This document shows, piece by piece, positions 10,370-22,742 of a DNA stretch of 64,000 bases. Position 1 is the first letter of the stretch, and every line of letters begins with the position of its first letter. The notes beneath the pieces were generated by a model, which saw nothing but the letters and a program-made list of their open reading frames with translations, made no database searches and had not been told where the DNA came from. The stretch is from Isoetes taiwanensis. Taxonomy: Eukaryota; Streptophyta; Lycopodiopsida; Isoetales; Isoetaceae. The stretch lies in the NCBI GenBank assembly GCA_021234155.1, contig JAJEKV010000064.1, positions 6,946,001-7,010,000 of the forward strand, given 5' to 3'. Made by a program: the position numbers and the translations under genes.

Positions 10370-12090
10370 ACATGCAGACCAGGGACACATGTCCTCAGAT
10401 ATGGCATGTCCAGGTACCAAAGGAATATTGACTGCTTTACAGTCACTCATTCCAAACCTTTCTAAAATACTCTGAATGTTTGATGTCTGTGTGAGTATAA
10501 TTTTCCTGCTTTCCCTGTTCCTGTATACTTCAATTCCCAAGAACCTTTTTAACTCACCTAAATCAGTCATTTTAAACTTGTGCTTCAACATATTTTTGTT
10601 GTAATTCAAACATTCCATGGAGTTGGAAATCATAATGCAATCATCCACATATAGTGCAATGATGCAATATTTGCTGCCTTGTCTAAGAATATAGATATTT
10701 CCATCACTTTGCAATTTGTCAAACCCACCTGTTCTTAGATATTCATCCATACAAAAGTACCATTGTCTAGGTGCTTGTTTAAGACCATAGACCGCCCTAT
10801 TTAATTTCCAAACCAAATTGTTTCCCTCTTCAAATCCTTGTGGCTACTCCATAAAAATTTCTTCATCCAATTTTGCATTTAGAAAGGCAGTGCTTACATC
10901 CATGTGATGTATGTCAAGATTCTTTGCATTTGCTACTGCTAATAGCATCCTCAAGCTTGCTAATTAACCTATTGAAGAAAAGGTCTCATCATAATCTAGT
11001 CCTTTCCTTTGAGAAAATCCTTTTGCTACCAATCTAGCTTTATATTTCTGTCCCTTTCCATCAGAGTCAGGTTTAAGTCTAAATATCCATTTGCTTTTAA
11101 CAATATTTTTCCCATAGGGCCTCTTCACTAGCTCATATGTTTGAGTTCTCTGAAAAGCATACAATCTTCTTCCATTGGTCTCCGGCAATCATTGACTCTT
11201 CATATGAAGAGGGTACATTTGGCTCTAAAATAGCCAATATTTGTTCCAATTCTGGCTCTGATGTAGGTTCCTCAGCAAGCCTCTTGCTTTTCCCTTCAAC
11301 ATTTCTGCCATATTTATTTGCATCTATTTCCAAATCATTTCTGAGTTTTTCTACTTCTGTTTGTCTTTTCCTAGGTTTTGCAATACCATTGCCATGATCC
11401 ACATTGACCTGAGTTCCCTCATTCATTTCATTTCCTACATTATCATTCTGCTCATTTTCCTGCTCTCTATCCGCCATGATTTCAGTCTGCTCTATTCCAG
11501 TAATATTTTCAGCTTTGTCCTCATCAAAACTAACTGACTTTGTACCTTCATTGCCCTTTGGATTCACTATGTCCTTTTGTTTTTCCATTTCTCTGTATTT
11601 ATAAAGTGTATGCTCGTCAAAAGTAACATCCCTGCTTAGTATAATTTTTCTTTACAGGTTCATACAACTTATATCCTTTTGAACTCTCATCATAGCCTAT
11701 AAGATAACATAGGCAGGCCCTATCATCTAATTTCTTCCTAGTCTCTTCTGGTACATGGGCATAAGCTGCACAACCATACACTTTGTATTGATCAAAAGAG
11801 GGTTCAGTACCATATCATAATTTGTCAGGTGCTTCCCCATTTGTACTTCTTGTAGGTAATTTATTTTGAATGTTGGCAGCAGCTTTGAGAGCTTCCTCCC
11901 ATAAAAAATTGGGCAATCCAGAATGTTTCAGCATAGACCTCACAGCATTGAGCAGTGTCCTATTCTTCCTCTCTGCTACTCCATTTTGTTGAGGTGTATG
12001 TGCACAAGTAAGTTGTCTTTTGATTCCAAGTTGTTGACAATATTTGTTGAAATTTTGTTGGAATGTGTTGCAAGGAATGAAGAGCACCTT
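10370..12090 (-). pseudogene. Copia polyprotein, 3' part (integrase end to reverse transcriptase)
   Basis: Reading down the minus strand: the end of the integrase core (CNTFQQNFNKYCQQLGIKRQ, then HTPQQNGVAERKNRT, 12090-11900), the integrase C-terminus (YKVYGCAAYAHVPEE, CYLIGYDESSKGYKLY, about 11810-11650), an acidic linker, then the Copia RT (SKWIFRLKPDSDGK, ARLVAKGFSQ, DVSTAFLNA, LNRAVYGLKQAPRQWY and the catalytic LYVDD near 10650). Stops and frameshifts near 11590-11815, 10960 and 10845 disable it. Similarity stops near 10378 after PLVPGHAISEDMCP, so RNase H and the 3' LTR are lost. The matching 5' half lies at 24104-25494 in the same orientation, so this is one element split by later insertions and a deletion. 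Confidence 0.9.
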
Positions 12091-12355
12091 AAATAATAAT
12101 TGTATATGAAAGTGCTAAATTGTGATAAACTAAATGTTGTGATAACGGAGACTAATAAGTACCTTGTTTTAATAGAAGTTACGATTTGACAAGTTATTTG
12201 ATAATGTAATGGCGTAATAATGATTTAAAAATATTACTTTAAGGTAATCTTAATAAATGTGTAAGTATTATAGTAGTATATCGTATGCATCAGGTTGATT
12301 GCAGGTTAGGAAGATTCCAAGGTGTGCGGACAGCATCATTTCAAGGTGGGGAGAA
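12064..12355 (+). mobile_element. 3' internal end of a Gypsy-type element, upstream of the first LTR
   Basis: This stretch is repeated almost identically upstream of the second LTR (20887-21202). It ends in TTTCAAGGTGGGGAGAA, a purine-rich tract typical of a polypurine tract abutting the LTR; the frame CASFQGGENV-like just before it resembles the end of Gypsy polyproteins. It shows that the first LTR is the 3' LTR of a truncated older unit, so the structure is internal end, LTR, internal, LTR. Confidence 0.55.
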
Positions 12356-13869
12356 TGTGACGTTCCAGTACGATATACGGTCTCAAGACGTATACCGCAT
12401 CAAGACCGCCACGCGCATTACCGCCATCCAATCGGCGGTATGCCGACGGCGTGTACCCAAGCAAAGGTCGCCCTAGGGGGCAACTTGCAATAATGGTGCG
12501 CACACTTAGCAATGCGCGCACTTTTAGACCTTTAACCCATTAAAGGTAGACCAAGGGTCATGGAAACCCTAAACCTAACTGATAGTCTACATAAGGCACC
12601 AAACCCTAACTTTTCCTTTTCGCCCACGGACCTTCCGAGAGCCGATTGGCGTCGAGGAGTCAATTCCAACTCCCACGACCGTGCGTGCGCCCCTGGCTTG
12701 TCAGATCGTCCTCCCGACCGCATTTCGAAGCAGAACAGAGACATGGACACCTTTGGATCGAGAGGAGTGAACCAGGGATCAGGTATTTAGTCGATTGAAT
12801 AGCCTAAACCTTATTCCGACCTTGAACCATGTAGGTTTAGCCTATTAAATCACCCCTAGTAGCCAGCGGATCCCGAGATTGACTCTAACTAAAGAACCTA
12901 ACTCTATGTATGATATAGATTAGTTCTTATTCTTTAGTTCTATGATGATGTGATGGATGGACGGATGAATTACGTGAACTCTTTGTATTGGGAAGGGGGT
13001 AGAGACTTGAAGCTTAGTAGATGATGCTCCTAGATAGTCCCTCTTAGTGCATTACTAGATTTCGCCTGTGTACAAGAACCCCACGGTTTGTGGGTGAAGG
13101 GGCCAGGCGGCTTAGAATGAGGTTCGTGTTCTCGACCCTTGACCCGATCCCTATGGTGTGTTAGTGCTACCAGGGGATCAGAGTGACTAGGTCTAATGGC
13201 TTGCCACTGAGTGTGGGTAAGGCATGGGCTCGACACCGTGGGGTGGAGTTCACCTTCCAGTGGGTTAAGTCGAATAAGGGCAGTGGCCCTCTAGTCACCT
13301 TGGGTCAGCATGTAGATCTCTGGAGGGAGTGATCCCTACCTGCCCCATCGGGACTAGGGAGATGTAACCTAGGAATAGCCCCTTTGGCTATGCACCCGGC
13401 GGGCTACAGTCAGGTCCCAACACTTTTCAACCTACTCTGCAAAGTGTGCACAGGAGGGGCGGATGGAGTGGACAACCCTAAGCCATGTTCTTATGCCAGC
13501 CCAATCCATTGTCATGATTCATGCATGCGCGAACGAACGGAGACCCAAGCTTGTGTCACCCCACCGAGTCCGAGCCTTGGGTAGGAACTTCCTTGTATTG
13601 TCTTTGATCTTTGTCTATGCAGATGTTGATGTGCCACCCTTCGAGGTGGATATATATGATGTTATGTTACCGACGTGTATGTTTACGCTTCCGCAGACTA
13701 GGTAGGCCCCGAGGGAGGGGGTAAAATGACCCCTTCACTCTTCCCTCTGTGGACTCTAGACGGTCCGCAGTGATATGTGGAGGGCCCTGTATCAGTGTGG
13801 AGCTGGTGCGGGGGATGAACTCCTGTTTGTATACGGTGCGGGCATCGTATACGAGTAGGGGACGTCACA
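12356..13869 (+). mobile_element. Gypsy-type LTR, left copy
   Basis: Starts TGTGACGTTCC and ends GGGACGTCACA, so the termini are inverted repeats TGTGACG/CGTCACA with the TG-CA ends of LTRs. It is 1,514 bp, preceded by a purine tract and followed by a primer-binding site at 13871. The partner LTR is 21203-22742. A diverged member of the same superfamily is at 33023-34578: both share GGGGGTAGAGAC, GTGCACAGGAGG and GGCGGATGGAGTGGAC in the same order. Open frames inside it are shadows. Confidence 0.85.
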
Positions 13870-13870
13870 A

Positions 13871-13886
13871 TGGTATCGAGGCGATG
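13871..13886 (+). promoter_or_regulatory. Primer-binding site (initiator Met-tRNA), altered
   Basis: TGGTATCGAGGC begins two bases after the LTR end. The canonical plant iMet site reads TGGTATCAGAGC. The CAG to CGAG change is exactly the substitution that distinguishes repeat copies elsewhere in this window, so the genomic base sequence may be the canonical one. Confidence 0.7.
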
Positions 13887-14064
13887 TTCTTGGAGACCAA
13901 GAGCAAAGCGACCATGCCCGAAGTAGTACTAACTTGATAGGATCCTCAAGCCTCGAAAAAAAGGGGAAATTTTTTTCTCATTTTTGGTAGTTTATGCTAA
14001 GCTAGTAAATGATTAAGTAAATTGGAACTTAATAAGACTAAAAGAATGAGCCAAAACCTCCTCG

Positions 14065-14147
14065 AGGCAAGGTGGTCTCACGGCTACGCCTGGTCAAAGA
14101 ACTAAACTTTAGTTTTTGAGCGAGGCAAAGTCGTGAGACATCGAGCC
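14065..14147 (+). repeat. Imperfect hairpin 1
   Basis: GGTCTCACGGCTACGCC...GAACTAAAC pairs with TTTAGTTTTTGAGCGAGGC...GTGAGAC. The two 32-nt arms agree at about 24 positions around a minimal loop at AAACTTTAG. A second version follows at 14262-14325. Confidence 0.5.
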
Positions 14148-14261
14148 AAGAACACACTAAACTTGATGAATTTGAGAAAAGTAATATGGTAAGGCTAGTT
14201 CCAAGGTAGGAATTAGTTAGAATAGCATGTTTAAATTACTTAAATTACTTAAAAATGTGCA

Positions 14262-14325
14262 AGATCTCATAGCTCGCGCTGGTCAAAGAACTAAACTTTA
14301 GTTTTTGGGCGCTACCCGTGAGAGC
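14262..14325 (+). repeat. Imperfect hairpin 2, paralogue of hairpin 1
   Basis: GGTCAAAGAACTAAACTTTA and GTTTTTGGGCGCTACCCGTG fold back as in hairpin 1 and share the loop TGGTCAAAGAACTAAACTTT exactly. Arms are about 30 nt with several mismatches. Confidence 0.5.
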
Positions 14326-17300
14326 TCCAAACTTTGAACTTCCATGAGACCTCCAAACTTTGAACTTCCATAACTTGAGCTACAGAGCTCCAAATCGCCT
14401 GAAAATTGTTGCAATAGGACCGTTCCTCAAACCCTTGAATTGTTTTTCCAAACTGTGGTTTGTTTGTAAATAGAAGCATACCCCATTAGTACCTCGCAAG
14501 CATTGCTCTCGGCTCAAAGCTGATGCCTTACTCCTAGATAGAAGTGCCCAAGAACACCCCTTTGTTATAGTCATCTAGACCAAAGATACCAACCCAAGTC
14601 CAACTGTTGGTACATCACCTCTGGTCATGCCAAAAGCATAAACCTTGACCTAATTCAGTGTCCTCCTAATAGAGTTTGACTTATATAGCCGCCACATTGA
14701 CACTCCCTATTGCCGGGATACCTAGAAAGGAGCTAGAGTCTAGAGCTGCCCAAGTCACCTCATGTGTAGAGATTGGACTCCCCCAAACCAACTTTGTTAG
14801 GACCTTAGAGTATGCCTCAAACATCATGGAGGTTTTGCAAAACAACCCTCATGTCATGCCATACCACACGTCCTAATATCCATAGACTTGGAGATTATAG
14901 ATATGTCTCCAATAGTCTTTGCTTTCGAGCCATCTTGCTTGCTTATAGAGCCCAAAATGTTGTAGGAGAGCCCTTCAAGTAGACCCTTAGACTCTAGAAT
15001 ATCGAGCGTTACTTTCGAAGGACGGGGCTAGAGCCACAGAAGAGGTAGAGGCGCAACCCCTTGAAGACATCAAGGTCCCAACCGACGTACAGACAGATAA
15101 GGAGAGGAGACCGAAAAGGCAGACCCAAGAGAGGGAAGCACAACGACAAACACCTAAACTGACAAACGAGTAGAACGGGGATACCATCGCCTAGCATCAA
15201 TCTTCATCAAATGGGAAGGATATTTGGTAACCAGCGGCATCAAGAATTTTCTAGATGTCAACCTCTCGGCTACCACGTCCATGAGCTCACATCAGAAAGA
15301 GGATCTCGACGCCTTCACCAACTCGACGCCATTATGAGTTTCAAATGGAAGAATGCAAGGCAGCAAAATACAAAAGTGTGAAGACATTAGAATCGATACG
15401 CATTAGCATCACGAGCTGGGGCGAGAAGACATAATCTTCGTCGAGGAGAGAAGTCATGGCGACACAGGAGCGTATAGAAACCGGAGGGAAGACCACCACG
15501 ACCTTGCAGCCCAGTAGCTCAAGCGAATGTCATGCAATGTCAACAAAAGGAGCAACCAAGCTACGCAACCACAAAGCACCTAAGGCTGACCGGGACAAGC
15601 TTCCCGGCTCCTTGCACCCGCCAGGAGAACTTTCATCGGTTCCAAAAGTAGGAGACCATGAGGGGAGGAGACGATATCGGGGAAGGAACATCTCCGACAT
15701 CGGGGAAGGCCTATATCAGCATTAGGGGCAAGATCAAGGAGGGAGCATATTCTGCTTTCGAACAAGAATTCGGACCCGTAAAACACCTAGAAACCAAAGA
15801 AAGGACGACCTTACTACGCCAGCCGTGAGTACGAGACTTCGAATGGATAGGACCCAAAGGACGGAGGAGGCGACCTAGCCAGCAGGTACAAATCATGCAA
15901 AGGCGACCAAAAGGAGTTATGATAGGTGCAATGAAGATGATCACACTTCGAGGGCACAAGAGAGGCACCTCGGAATGGAGCAAAGCCCAAGCAAATGGGA
16001 GTTGCACTTTAAATTCAACCCGCGAAGGAATGACAATGCACGCCACCGACCACCACGATCTCGAGAGCCGAAGATATTCAAGAATGGTTGACCGCAACAG
16101 CGGGTGATCCTACTCAGCGATCAACGGCACCGCACAACACAACGGCAACCTTGCAAACGACACACCGCATGTAGGGATGTTGAGCGGTCACCGCGATTCC
16201 TCACGCACGAATATACACATTAAGGAGGAGCATCTTTCTCAAGGGATCACATCGACAAACACTCTTCGCGAACTAAGCGTGGCGAACTTCGGATCAGACA
16301 TGAAGCTCAACAATAGTAGCAGCGTCTCAAGGAATCCCGGAGTCAACCAGAACGAAGAAGATGCAGTAAAACCGAAGAATCAAATGCGATAGGAGGAGGG
16401 GAAACCCTAAAGGAGTATAAACATTTAAGTAGATCTTCGTAGTTGTTTTGGAAAAGTGGATGAATTAAAATCCCAATGTAAATGCGTATATGTGTATTGT
16501 ATACCTCGGATGTTCACAGATATAGTGGAGAAACATGAGTACAGTCATGTTTTATGGATTTAGCACTTAGATCAGGAAGCTCCTTCACTTCGACTACCAA
16601 AAGAGGAAGCAAGGAAGCACAACAATAGCCCAAGATCAAAATGGAAGAGCAAGTACGAGGGAGAAACGATCGGAGGCCAAGCAAACCTTCGACTCCAAAC
16701 ACTTAGGAAGTGCCCTCAAGTAGAAGACCGCCGTCCACCCAATGTCGACAAAAAAGACAACACCGGTCATGTCAAGATCATGTTGCTGCACGGGACATCG
16801 TCGGGACTTAACACTACCTCTTGTGACAAAGAACAACACTTGACGAACTTATGACACGAAAGTGGCCTCAACAATAGGAGGAACGCCCGAGGCAACAACG
16901 AGCCAACTAAGAAGGCAACATCTCGACAACCATAATTCCACCTTGTGGTAATATAGGGTGATGCGCTATGACACGTGTATTAGATGGAGATGCACTTACG
17001 AAAAGCCACCGCGACGAGGAGATATGCCTTCAACAACTAGGTGATGGCTTCGTCAGTACTCCTACCAAGAATTAGAAGAGAAGAAGCCGATCATACCTCC
17101 AGACATGTGGCACGCCAAACGCCCAAAGGTAGAAGCATTCGACACCTTAACGACAAGGATAGCAACTGAAGCACCTTCGGCAAAAGAGAGTTCAAGATAA
17201 TAGCCTGGGCTATTCAACGCACGTGAGTATATTTAAGGCGTGTACTCCTTCAACTCAAGGGTCAAGCCGCAGCAGATATAAGGATCCATCATCCGGACAA

Positions 17301-20300
17301 TATAGCCGCCAGGAGGAGAGCCATGATGCTTTACTTGCCGAGAGACCGACATGCATAGAGGAACAAAGGTCGAACGGAAAGCCGGAGAAGTGCTAGCAAC
17401 CGACTTCTTCCACGAGCCCCTAGAGGCAATAGGAGGATCAAACCGACGAAAGCACAATCAAAGCCACCGGAAGGTACCTCAAGACAAGAAGACGGCATAG
17501 TGGAACGTGACAACGCCCAAGCCATGTGATCGAGGGGATCAAACAAGGAAGTTTGGAAGCTCGATGGAGAAGCAACTAGGCGAGGCGAGCGATGACTTGC
17601 ACGTGGACTTGCATGCAACTTGGTGAACCCAAGGATGGACGATTCAAAGAACAAACTGGAAGTAAGAGAACAACCCCAGAGGAGTATAGCCAAAGGAATC
17701 GCAAGACAAACCTCAAGAGACGCCTTCAAATAGCTTCGAGTATCATGAAGGGGGATAATTACATCACCGAGAACGAGGATCGGGGAAGCGTAATCGAAAT
17801 GTTGAAGCATCAACGACCAGCACACCTTTAGTTAGAATGTGATCCAAAGCGTGTTGTGCCATAGCCGACAAACATCGGAGGGCCCAAGTGCATCAACAAG
17901 TTACCCCGAGTACGGTGACGCACAAATAGGAGGATATGGATCGCCAACACCATTGCACCGGGAGGAACACCGATGACATTGCCAAGGAATAGGTGTGCAA
18001 CTTCGGAGGGAGGCACAAGGGGACCTAATAGCTAGTAGTAATTGTAATTATGTAAGCTATATGTTTTGCATGTATAGTTCCTGTTATTCCTTCCCTCCCA
18101 TAGCATAACGGATCAAAAGAAGAGATGTCGCAATTTGCGTGGGTGAAGCAATCCACATCCTCAACACTCTTCGGCAACACGATAGCGACAAGAGGACTCG
18201 ACGTATGAGACATCGATGGAGTCGAAGAAACAATATCGGATACAGAGTCGTTAGCTGCCAAGACAAAGAGTTCAAGATGAAAAACCTTTTTTTTCAACGG
18301 CACCACCTTCAGGCTTTTGAAAAGAGGCATGGAAGATTTCAAGTGATCAACTACACCAGCAAGCCACCAGCAATGAGAGGCTTCTAACGAACAAAGTCAA
18401 CCTCTACATCAAAGAGGATCCACCGTCAAGGAGACTGAAGTATCGAGCGACTCAGAAGAACGTTACCTTGCTATTTCAAGCAGGCAACGAGTGGATGAGC
18501 TTCTAGCAAGCTCAAGCATCTAAAGCCATGGGGCCTAGTAGGTTAAATGTAGGGATGGTAACATCCATATTGGGATTAGAAGGCATTGTTAGACATTCTC
18601 GCCGAAAGGATTGCCCCAATATTGAGCTAAGCGTCAAATATTGGGAAGGAAACGCATAGGAGTAACTAAAATTATACACGATTGTTAACAGACATCCAAC
18701 ATATTGAAACCACTTGGTGAGATTGATCACCTCGCTAAGAAGGAATCATTACTAGGATAATTGTTGACCATGTATAAATCTAGTACCTCCAAAAGAATAA
18801 TCCAACCGAAAGAAAAGAAGTAATCTAACAAGTCCCCGCCAACTTGTTACTTACGACATCAATTTGATTGGTAGGAATATTCCAAGAATTTAAATAACTA
18901 AGAAAGGGGAATCTCTAGAATATAAAAGAATAGTACATGTAAGATACATCTAAAATAACAATTATAGTAATCAAATAGTCTTTTGAGACAAAAGGAATTG
19001 TCATGATGACAAAACCTTGTGGTTTAGAATCATTCTAACTAAGTAGGTAACCCATAACTATATTGAAATAAATGATAACATAATATGTGCATCCATCTTA
19101 GATGATTATATATGTCAGCTAAGGCTAGTAAATTAATGCGCTAAGTAAGAAGCGTATAACCTCTTAAAGGAGAGAATAGATATGACGTTGTGTACAACGT
19201 CATTAAAGGAGTCTTGAGGACCATTTTCTTTTTGAAGAAAGTGGGAGGGCTCAATCTTATGATTGAACGTACTTGCATCAAATTGACCGACCCGTAGAAT
19301 AGAGTTCACTCCGGCAATGGCCGAAGAGAATAGAGCGTAAGCTAGATAGATACCTTAGTGCTCAGGTGGCCTTCAAAGTGCGAGACCGACGTAGTAGCTA
19401 ACTACACCAAGGAATGGAGCAAAACTATGGGAGCAACGCAACGACCAAGTCATCTCCAAATTACTCGACGCCGGCTCAATGGGTGGATGTATTCTAGCCT
19501 TAGGTAAGGCGTGTGCATGCATTATAAGCTTTAATGTATCTTATAAATAAGTTACATATAGATCCTAATAATTGCATAGAAATTACTGTACGTATATGTA
19601 TCATACCGAAATAAGTTAAATAACAACGATAATGGAGGTAGCATGTTAATTAATCCTTCGCAAGGATGAAATTCCTTCCAAGGATAGCTATATGACCTCG
19701 GGGTCCTTATAAATATAAATAGAAAATAGAATTCGGATATACTTAAGTGCATCTTAGGGATATACTTCCAAGGGTAATGCAAGACCCAAGGAAGAGAATA
19801 AGAAGCACATCTAATTCTTGTGTATGATAATTAAAACCTTCTCTATGTAACAATAGGTCTAAAATCAGGGTTATTGTTTAAATAATCGCGATCTAAAAGT
19901 AATTAAATATTGTAAAGCCTAGAGTAAATATAATTGTACTATCGGAAGTAATGCATCCGATAATGTTAATTCATAAATATTACCTTAGGGTAATTATGTA
20001 AATCACATGCATTAAAGGAGCCCAAAAAAAATGAAACCGGGCATGTCGATTTGTGTAGATCTATAGCTTGCCTAGTTAAGTATAATCACGCGATGCAACC
20101 TATGAGGTAAGGGTTGCATCGTTGTTACCGATGATGAGATTACTACGGTGATCTCTGGGGCGTGGTGTAATGTCAATGTAGGCATGACCATGGTTCGCTT
20201 GGAAAGTCTACTACCGTCCCCACGGAGTAGGCGACCTCGAGAGAAAGGAGGTCATTGAGGAATGCACCTCTAGCCCCATATATGCTTTGATAGGAGGAAT

Positions 20301-20578
20301 CTGGCCTTCACGCCCCATATACGGGAAGGACCTATCCTCCACGTTGGGCAACTAAAGGTGTAGGCATGAGCGGCATACACGGGCATTATAGAGGCTGTCT
20401 CCCCGGCCACCGATGGAAGAATCATCCTCTTCCTACGCCGGGAGATTAGCCATGCATTCATGTAGATAGGTGGGGTGGTCACCATATAACCAAAATTTTA
20501 ATTAATATAAATGGTAATAACGTAGTGTTGACCTGCAGGCCAATAAGAGCGCTCTGGAGGGCTACGAGGTCGAATTAC

Positions 20579-21140
20579 GAAGACTTGCAACACAAATTTT
20601 GTTATAACGTGTTGCAAGGGATGAAGAGTACCTTAGAAGTGTAAATTTTGTATGAAATTGATAAACTTTGATAAACTTAAATGTTGTATTAAGTAAGGTT
20701 AATAATTACCTTGCGTGGATTAAGTTATGAAATCATAAGTTAATTGGATAATGAAATAGTACAGTAATGTCTTAAACATTACCTTAGAGTAATTCTAATA
20801 ATTAAGATATAGTAAGTATGTAATTATAGATATTGTAAAATTAATACAGGATTTTAAGGTGCGAAGACTTGCAACACAAATTTTGTTGGAATGTGTTGCA
20901 AGGAATGAAGAGCACCTTAAATAATAATTGTATATGAAAGTGCTAAATTGTGATAAACTAAATGTTGTGATAACGGAGACTAATAAGTACCTTGTTTTAA
21001 TAGAAGTTACGATTTGACAAGTTATTTGATAATGTAATGGCGTAATAATGATTTAAAAATATTACCTTAAGGTAATCTTAATAAATGTGTAAGTATTATA
21101 GTAGTATATCGTATGCATCGGGTTGATTGCGAGGTTAGGA
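20579..21140 (+). repeat. 284-bp tandem duplication before the right LTR
   Basis: GAAGACTTGCAACACAAATT occurs at 20579 and again at 20863, and the following 280 bp are clearly homologous though diverged (GTGTTGCAAGGGATGAAGAG versus GTGTTGCAAGGAATGAAGAG). Each copy carries a perfect 10-bp inverted repeat, CTTGCAACAC and GTGTTGCAAG, 15 bp apart (20584/20609 and 20868/20893). The second copy leads into the right LTR. Confidence 0.75.
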
Positions 21141-21202
21141 AGATTCCAAGGTGGGGAGACCCACGATCTTTGCTGGACGACATCATTTCAAGGTGGGGAG
21201 AA

Positions 21203-22742
21203 TGTGACGCGTTCGATGCGATATATGGTCTCAAGGCGTATACCGCATCTTGACCGAATCACGCGCATTACCGCCATCCAATCGACGCGTAATGCCGCCG
21301 GCGTGTACCCAAGCAAAAGGTAAGCCCTAGGGGGCAACTTGCAATGGTGCGCTTACACTTAGCAATCTTGGCGCACTTTTAGACCTTTAACCCATTAAAA
21401 GGTAGACCAAGGGTCATGGAAACCCTAAACCTAAGCGATAGTCTACATAAGGCACCAAACCCTAACTTTCCTTTTTAAGCCCCTGAGACCTTCCGAAGCT
21501 TCGATTTCAAGGCGCCGAGGAGTCAATTCCAACTCCCACGATCGTCCGTGCGCCCCAGCTTGTCGATCGTCCTCCTCCGACCATTTTCGGGCGTAGCGAG
21601 ACATGGACACCTTTGGATCGAGAGGAGTGAACCGGGGATCGGGTATTTAGTCGATTGAATAGCCTAAACCTTCTTCCAGCCTTGAACCAGAGGGTTTAGC
21701 CTATTAAATCACCCCTAGTAGCCAAGCGGATCCCGAGATTGACTCTAACTAAAGAACCTAACTCTATGTATGATATAGATTAGTTCTTATTCTTTAGTTC
21801 TATGATGATGTGATGGGACGGATGAATTACGTGAACTCCTTTGTATTGGGAAGGGGGTAGAGACTTGAAGCTTAGTAGATGATGCTCCTAGATAGTCTCT
21901 CTTAGTGCATTACTAGATTTCGGCCTGTGTACAAGAACCCCACCCGGTTGTGGGTGAGGGGGCGACCGGCTTAGAATGAGGTTCGTGTTCGACCCCTTGA
22001 CCGATCCCTATGGTGAAATGTTAGTAGTACTACCGGGGATCAGAGTGACTAGGTCTAATGGCTTGCCACTGAGTGTGGGTAAGGCATGGGCTCGACACCC
22101 GTGGGGTGGAGTTCACCTTCCAGTGGGTTAAGTCGAATAAGGGCAGTGGCCCTCTAGTCACCTTGGGTCAGCATGTAGATCTCTGGAGGGAGTGATCCCT
22201 ACCTGCCCCATCGGGACTGGGGAGATGTAACCCAGGAATAGCCCCTTTGGCTATGCACCCGGTGAACTCTGGTCCAGTCCCAACACTTTTCAACCTACTC
22301 TGCAAAGTGTGCACAGGAGGGGCGGATGGAGTGGACAACCCTAAGCCATGTTCTTATGCCAGCCCAATCCATTGTCATGATTCTGTCTGCACTGAACTCT
22401 GGAGACCCAAGCTTGTCAGTCATCCCCCTGGAGTCTGAGCCTTGGGTAGGAACTTCCTTGTATTGTGCTGATCTTTGTCTATACAGATGTTGATGTGCCA
22501 CCCTTCGAGGTGGATATATATGATGTTATGTTACTGACGTGTATGTTTACGCTTCCGCAGCTAGGTAGGCCCCGAGGGGGAGGCGGGGTAAAATGACCCC
22601 TTCACTCTTCCCACCGTGGACTCTAGGCGGTCCGCGATTGATATGTGGAGGGCCCTGTATCGGTGTAGAGCTGGTGCGGGGATGAACTCCTCGTTTGTAT
22701 CACGGTGCGGGCATCGTGATAATCACAGTAGGGGACGTCACA
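21203..22742 (+). mobile_element. Gypsy-type LTR, right copy
   Basis: Pairs with 12356-13869: TGTGACG start, GGGACGTCACA end, 1,540 bp, preceded by the same AAGGTGGGGAGAA tract. Long stretches are identical to the left copy, but differences cluster at CAG/CTG sites (for example GAACAGAGAC versus TAGCGAGAC, ACCAGGGATCAGG versus ACCGGGGATCGGG). The right flank (ACTTC) does not match the left flank (GAGAA), so no target-site duplication is visible. Confidence 0.85.

Larger units (their letters stand above)
13887..20578 (+). mobile_element. Internal region of the long-LTR element, no recognisable gag-pol
   Basis: About 6.7 kb between the two LTRs. From 15000 to 18500 the plus strand is purine-rich and GC-richer than its flanks, as an old coding region would be, but I found no protease, RT, RNase H or integrase motif in any frame. 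Open frames at 15456-15725 (+), 15711-16097 (-) and 17331-17825 (-) are unrecognised and probably chance. From 18540 to 20570 the DNA is AT-rich and featureless apart from a GC-richer block at 20150-20480. This looks like a large non-autonomous derivative (LARD-like) or a heavily decayed Gypsy element. Confidence 0.55.

Noticed and set aside
15456-17825. Open frames inside the long-LTR element (89 to 164 codons, both strands)
   Set aside because: No gag, protease, RT or integrase motif, frames overlap on opposite strands, and GC-richer sequence makes chance ORFs likely.
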